From: Verrucomicrobiales bacterium
Lineage (GTDB): Bacteria > Verrucomicrobiota > Verrucomicrobiia > Verrucomicrobiales > Verrucomicrobiaceae
Direction: 5' to 3'
Assembly: GCA_003453085.1 (NCBI GenBank)
Contig: DMMK01000234.1
Coordinates: 1 to 11,672, forward strand
DNA length: 11,672 nt
Below are positions 8,931 to 11,672 of the stretch, piece by piece; the stretch's first letter is position 1; every line of letters starts with the position of its first letter. The notes beneath the pieces are model-generated. The model searched no databases, was not told where the DNA came from, and saw only the letters and a program-made list of their open reading frames with translations. The translations under genes were made by a program, and so were the position numbers.

Positions 8931-10268
8931 CTACGCGATCAGTTCCGTGAGCAAGCGACCGCCATTGACGATGTCGATCGGGCGCACCCCTTCTAAGACC
9001 AAGCGCTTAGATGCGTTGATGCCGAGCAAACGATACATCGTGCGGGCGAGATCTTCGGGGCCGACTGGGTTTTCCTCAGGCTCGGCACCGAGGGCATCGG
9101 ACTTGCCATAGACGAAGCCCTTTTTCACGCCACCGCCCGCCATCGCTACAGAGAAGACACGCGGGTAATGGTCGCGGCCATTGGTGGAGTTGATCTTGGG
9201 CGTGCGACCAAATTCAGAGCTGACGAGCACCAGCGTGGTGTCGAGCATGCCGCGTTCATCCAGGTCCTTGATCAGCCGGGCAAAGGCGACATCGAACTGC
9301 GGGGCCTGGCTTTCAAAGGCACCCTTGATGTTGGAGTGATGATCCCAACTGCCGTAGTTCACTGAGACCATGCGGGTGCCTGCCTCGACGAGGCGACGGG
9401 CTAACAAAAAGCGTTGTCCAGCGGCATTGCGCCCGTATTCGTCGCGCAGTTTGTCAGGCTCGGAATTGAGGTTGAAGGCTTCGCGGGCTTGGGTGGAACT
9501 GATGAGGTTGTAGGCCGCATCATAAAAGCTGTCCATGGCAGTGAGGCCGTCGGATTTTTCATGGCTGCGGAAATGTTCATCCACGGCGGCGAGCAGGGAC
9601 CGGCGGCGCTCGAAGCGGCGGTCATCAATGTCCTTGGGGGCAGCGAGATCGCGCACGGTGAAGTTTTTATCCGCCGGATCACTGCCGAGGGCAAAGGGGC
9701 CAAAGGCGCTGCTGAGGTAGCCGCTGCCTTGGTCCGGTGCGATGATGTTGGGAATGGCAATGTAGGGCGGCAGATTGTTTCGCGGGCCTTGCTCGTGGGA
9801 GATGATGGTGCCGAAGCTGGGGAACTTGATCGCTGGGCTGGGGCGGTAGCCGGTGAACATGTTGTGCGTGCCCCGCTCATGGGCGGCCTCGCCATGGGTC
9901 ACGGACCGGATGATGCTGATCTTGTCCAGGATCTTGGCGATGTTCGCAAACTGCCCGCCCACGTATTCGCCAGTGACACCTTTGACCGGGCTGAAAGGGC
10001 CACGGTAATCTGGTGCGGCAAAGGGTTTCGGATCCCAGGATTCATGCTGGGCGATGCCGCCGGGGAGGTAGATGTGAATGATGGAGGTGGCGACGGGCTT
10101 GTAGGTCTCCACGGGTGGGAGGTTCATCTGGGCTGCCTGCAGCTTTAGCAAATGCGGCAGCGTGAGTCCCAGCCCTGCCATGGCACCCACCTGGAGAAAA
10201 TCACGACGGCCCTGGGCGGTGGTGAAGAGATTGGCGTGATGGCCGGAGCACAAGCGATGCATTTTCAT
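8931..10268 (-). CDS. DUF1501 family protein, Tat-exported
   Basis: Protein of 445 aa from the DUF1501 family (alkaline phosphatase/sulfatase-like fold), abundant in Planctomycetota and Verrucomicrobiota and of unproven biochemical function. A twin-arginine signal is visible: GRRDFLQVGAMAGLGLTL with Arg21-Arg22, so export in folded form is expected. Family landmarks are LPGGIAQHESWDPKP (68-82), VTHGEAAHERGTHNMFTGY (123-141), GSWDHH (306-311), SSEFGRTP (350-357) and GRDHYP (364-369); the His and Asp residues here are the probable metal ligands. ATG at 10268 is chosen because it gives a normal leader; the frame is open to 10430 but that part has no signal character. No Shine-Dalgarno sequence precedes the start. 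In many relatives this gene follows a DUF1549/DUF1553 cytochrome-domain gene; none is adjacent here. Confidence 0.9.
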   Translation of the reverse strand: MKMHRLCSGHHANLFTTAQGRRDFLQVGAMAGLGLTLPHLLKLQAAQMNLPPVETYKPVATSIIHIYLPGGIAQHESWDPKPFAAPDYRGPFSPVKGVTGEYVGGQFANIAKILDKISIIRSVTHGEAAHERGTHNMFTGYRPSPAIKFPSFGTIISHEQGPRNNLPPYIAIPNIIAPDQGSGYLSSAFGPFALGSDPADKNFTVRDLAAPKDIDDRRFERRRSLLAAVDEHFRSHEKSDGLTAMDSFYDAAYNLISSTQAREAFNLNSEPDKLRDEYGRNAAGQRFLLARRLVEAGTRMVSVNYGSWDHHSNIKGAFESQAPQFDVAFARLIKDLDERGMLDTTLVLVSSEFGRTPKINSTNGRDHYPRVFSVAMAGGGVKKGFVYGKSDALGAEPEENPVGPEDLARTMYRLLGINASKRLVLEGVRPIDIVNGGRLLTELIA

Positions 10269-10457
10269 GGTCGGATTCTGTGGAGATTCAGAGCGGACTA
10301 CGGGCCGCGGCTGCTGGTATTGCGGCCACGTGCCATTGTGCCAAGAGAGGGTGGAGAGTTCGCAACGGAGGCTCAGCGCTGCCTCCCATAGCCGTGAAAT
10401 CAAGGAGGTGAGAAATTCGTGAGGACACACCTTTTGGTTAGACCGATTTCTACTTTT

Positions 10458-10477
10458 TTGCGGACACTGTTTCGCAA
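10458..10477. promoter_or_regulatory. Short inverted repeat in divergent intergenic region
   Basis: TTGCG at 10458-10462 and CGCAA at 10473-10477 form a 5 bp inverted repeat with a 10 bp gap, 39 bp upstream of the esterase start in the 248 bp space shared with the DUF1501 gene. It could be an operator half-site pair, but arms this short can arise by chance. No convincing -35/-10 pair was found in this gap. Confidence 0.15.
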
Positions 10478-10516
10478 GGTCTTGAAACCGTGAGCGTTCA
10501 TGGGGGCAGATCCATC

Positions 10517-11672
10517 ATGAAATTTTTCTCACGCAGTTCCCTGGCCGTCCTTTTCCTCAGCCTGCCCGGTAGTGTTCTGGCAGAGCTTTCGTTGCCGCAT
10601 TTTTTCAGCGATCACATGATCCTGCAGCGGGAGCGCGCGGCGGCGATTTGGGGGAAGGCGGATCCAAAGGCCGAGGTGATGGTGGCTTTCAAAGGTAAGA
10701 CGGCTGCGGCCAAAGCAGACGCTGAGGGACATTGGCGGGCAACGATCGAAACCGGCCCTGCCGATGCCGAAGGAAGCGAGCTGAAGATCACCGCAGGGGC
10801 TGAAAGCGTGGTCCTCAAAGATGTGCTGGTGGGGGAAGTGTGGATCGCCTCAGGCCAATCGAACATGTACTTCACCATGAACCGGGTGCCTGCTTATGCG
10901 GAGCTGATGGCGAAAGCGAACTACCCGGGGCTGCGCATGTTCAATGCACCGCTGGTGACGGCGGCGGAGCCGCAGGGGGATATTGAGGGCGAGTGGTCAC
11001 TGTGCAGTCCGGAGACGGTGCCGGGCTATTCCGCCGTGGCGTTTTTCTTTGCGCTGAAGCTGCACCAAGAACTGGGCATTCCCGTGGGGGTGCTGAAGAC
11101 CTGCTGGGGAGGCAAGCCGGTGGAAACTTTCACCAGCCGCGAGGCTCTGAATACACACCCGGCCAGCAAGGCCCTGGTGGACAAACTCATGGCCGAAGCT
11201 GCCAGTTATGAACCCACGGCAGCCCGTGCGGGCTACGAAGCCAGGCTGGAAAAGTGGAAAGCCACCGTGGCAGCGGCCAAGGGCAAATCGGCGGAAGTGC
11301 GCAAGCGTCTGCCCAAGAAGCCGATGGTCCCCAAACCACCGCTGCTGACAGAGGGCAAACCGGGCGTGCTTTTTAATGCCATGATCCACCCCTTCGTCGG
11401 CTACACGCTGCGCGGGGCCATTTGGTATCAGGGGGAAGGCAATGCCAAGGCGGGGGCCGTGCCCTATGACGAGTCGCTGCCGCTGATGATCCGCGACTGG
11501 CGGCAGCGCTGGGGGGATGAGTTTTCCTTCTAGTTCGTGCAGTTGGCGAATTATCGCACGCCTTCGACGGCTCCCGGCACGCCGGATGCCTGGGCCCTGC
11601 TGCAGGACCGGATGCGGCATATTTTGGAGACCACCCCCAAGACGGGCATGGCCGTCATCAACGACGTGGGTG
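10517..11672 (+). pseudogene. Sialate O-acetylesterase-family gene interrupted by in-frame TAG, runs off the window
   Basis: Secreted SGNH-type carbohydrate esterase, related to enzymes that remove O-acetyl groups from sialic acids or other glycans. The signal peptide is residues 1-22 (cleavage after VLA). Landmarks are SDHMILQRE (31-39), an Ig-like N-terminal beta region, SGQSNM (112-117) with nucleophile Ser115, GVLKTCWGGKPVETF, and WYQGEGN (303-309). The frame ends at TAG 11531-11533 after residue 338, but without a frameshift the following codons continue the family pattern (FVQLANYR ... PKTGMAVINDVG) to the window edge. A family sequence such as FxFYFVQLANY would be restored by one base change in TAG. 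The catalytic Asp/His block (DxxHP) normally lies just beyond the window edge, so a protein ending at the TAG would lack it. It may be a recent pseudogene or a sequencing error. ATG 10517 is preferred over GTG 10490. Confidence 0.85.

Noticed and set aside
10269..10430. N-terminal extension of the DUF1501 protein
   Set aside because: The extra 54 residues would bury the Tat signal and look like translated non-coding sequence.
11531..11533. TAG as a pyrrolysine or other programmed recoding site
   Set aside because: The family normally has an aromatic residue here, no recoding structure is evident downstream within the visible bases, and pyrrolysine use is not expected in this type of enzyme. 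Mutation or sequencing error is simpler.

Overview
The window is GC-rich bacterial chromosome, most likely from a Verrucomicrobiota species (Prosthecobacter/Verrucomicrobium-like). This is inferred from gene content: a Tat-exported DUF1501 protein, a secreted sialate O-acetylesterase-family protein, a membrane-anchored dihaem cytochrome c and several short secreted proteins of unknown function, all beside ordinary housekeeping genes. No 16S rRNA or other phylogenetic marker is present, so the phylum is not proven.

Layout. Positions 1-191 hold a large composite foldback repeat and the 3' flank of katG. Positions 192-2637 hold an oxidative-stress module: katG (minus strand, encoding a catalase-peroxidase with an export signal) diverges from oxyR (plus strand, with both redox cysteines). 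Between them lies a site with the OxyR operator geometry (15 bp dyad, 7 bp spacer, 15 bp dyad). Positions 3608-7104 form a same-strand run: pyrC (dihydroorotase), a cysteine-free thioredoxin-fold secreted protein, trmO (tRNA t6A37 methyltransferase), an aminoglycoside-phosphotransferase-fold kinase starting in an ATGA overlap with trmO, and a small His/Tyr/Arg-rich lipoprotein. A hairpin separates this run from a convergent gene for an unknown secreted protein (7173-7769, minus).

Positions 7926-8909 encode a dihaem cytochrome c. It converges on a DUF1501 gene (8931-10268, minus). Divergent from that is a sialate O-acetylesterase gene that runs off the right edge. That gene carries an in-frame TAG at 11531-11533, in the middle of a conserved block; the family sequence resumes in the same frame straight after it.

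Functionally, katG and oxyR are a self-contained peroxide sensor and effector. The pyrC-to-lipoprotein run looks like a loose transcription unit without one obvious pathway. The right part is envelope-targeted (cytochrome c, DUF1501, esterase). I saw no tRNA, rRNA, CRISPR array, transposase, phage gene or recognisable defence system. The observations most worth checking are the interrupted esterase, the OxyR operator with an exported KatG, and the 1-133 foldback element.
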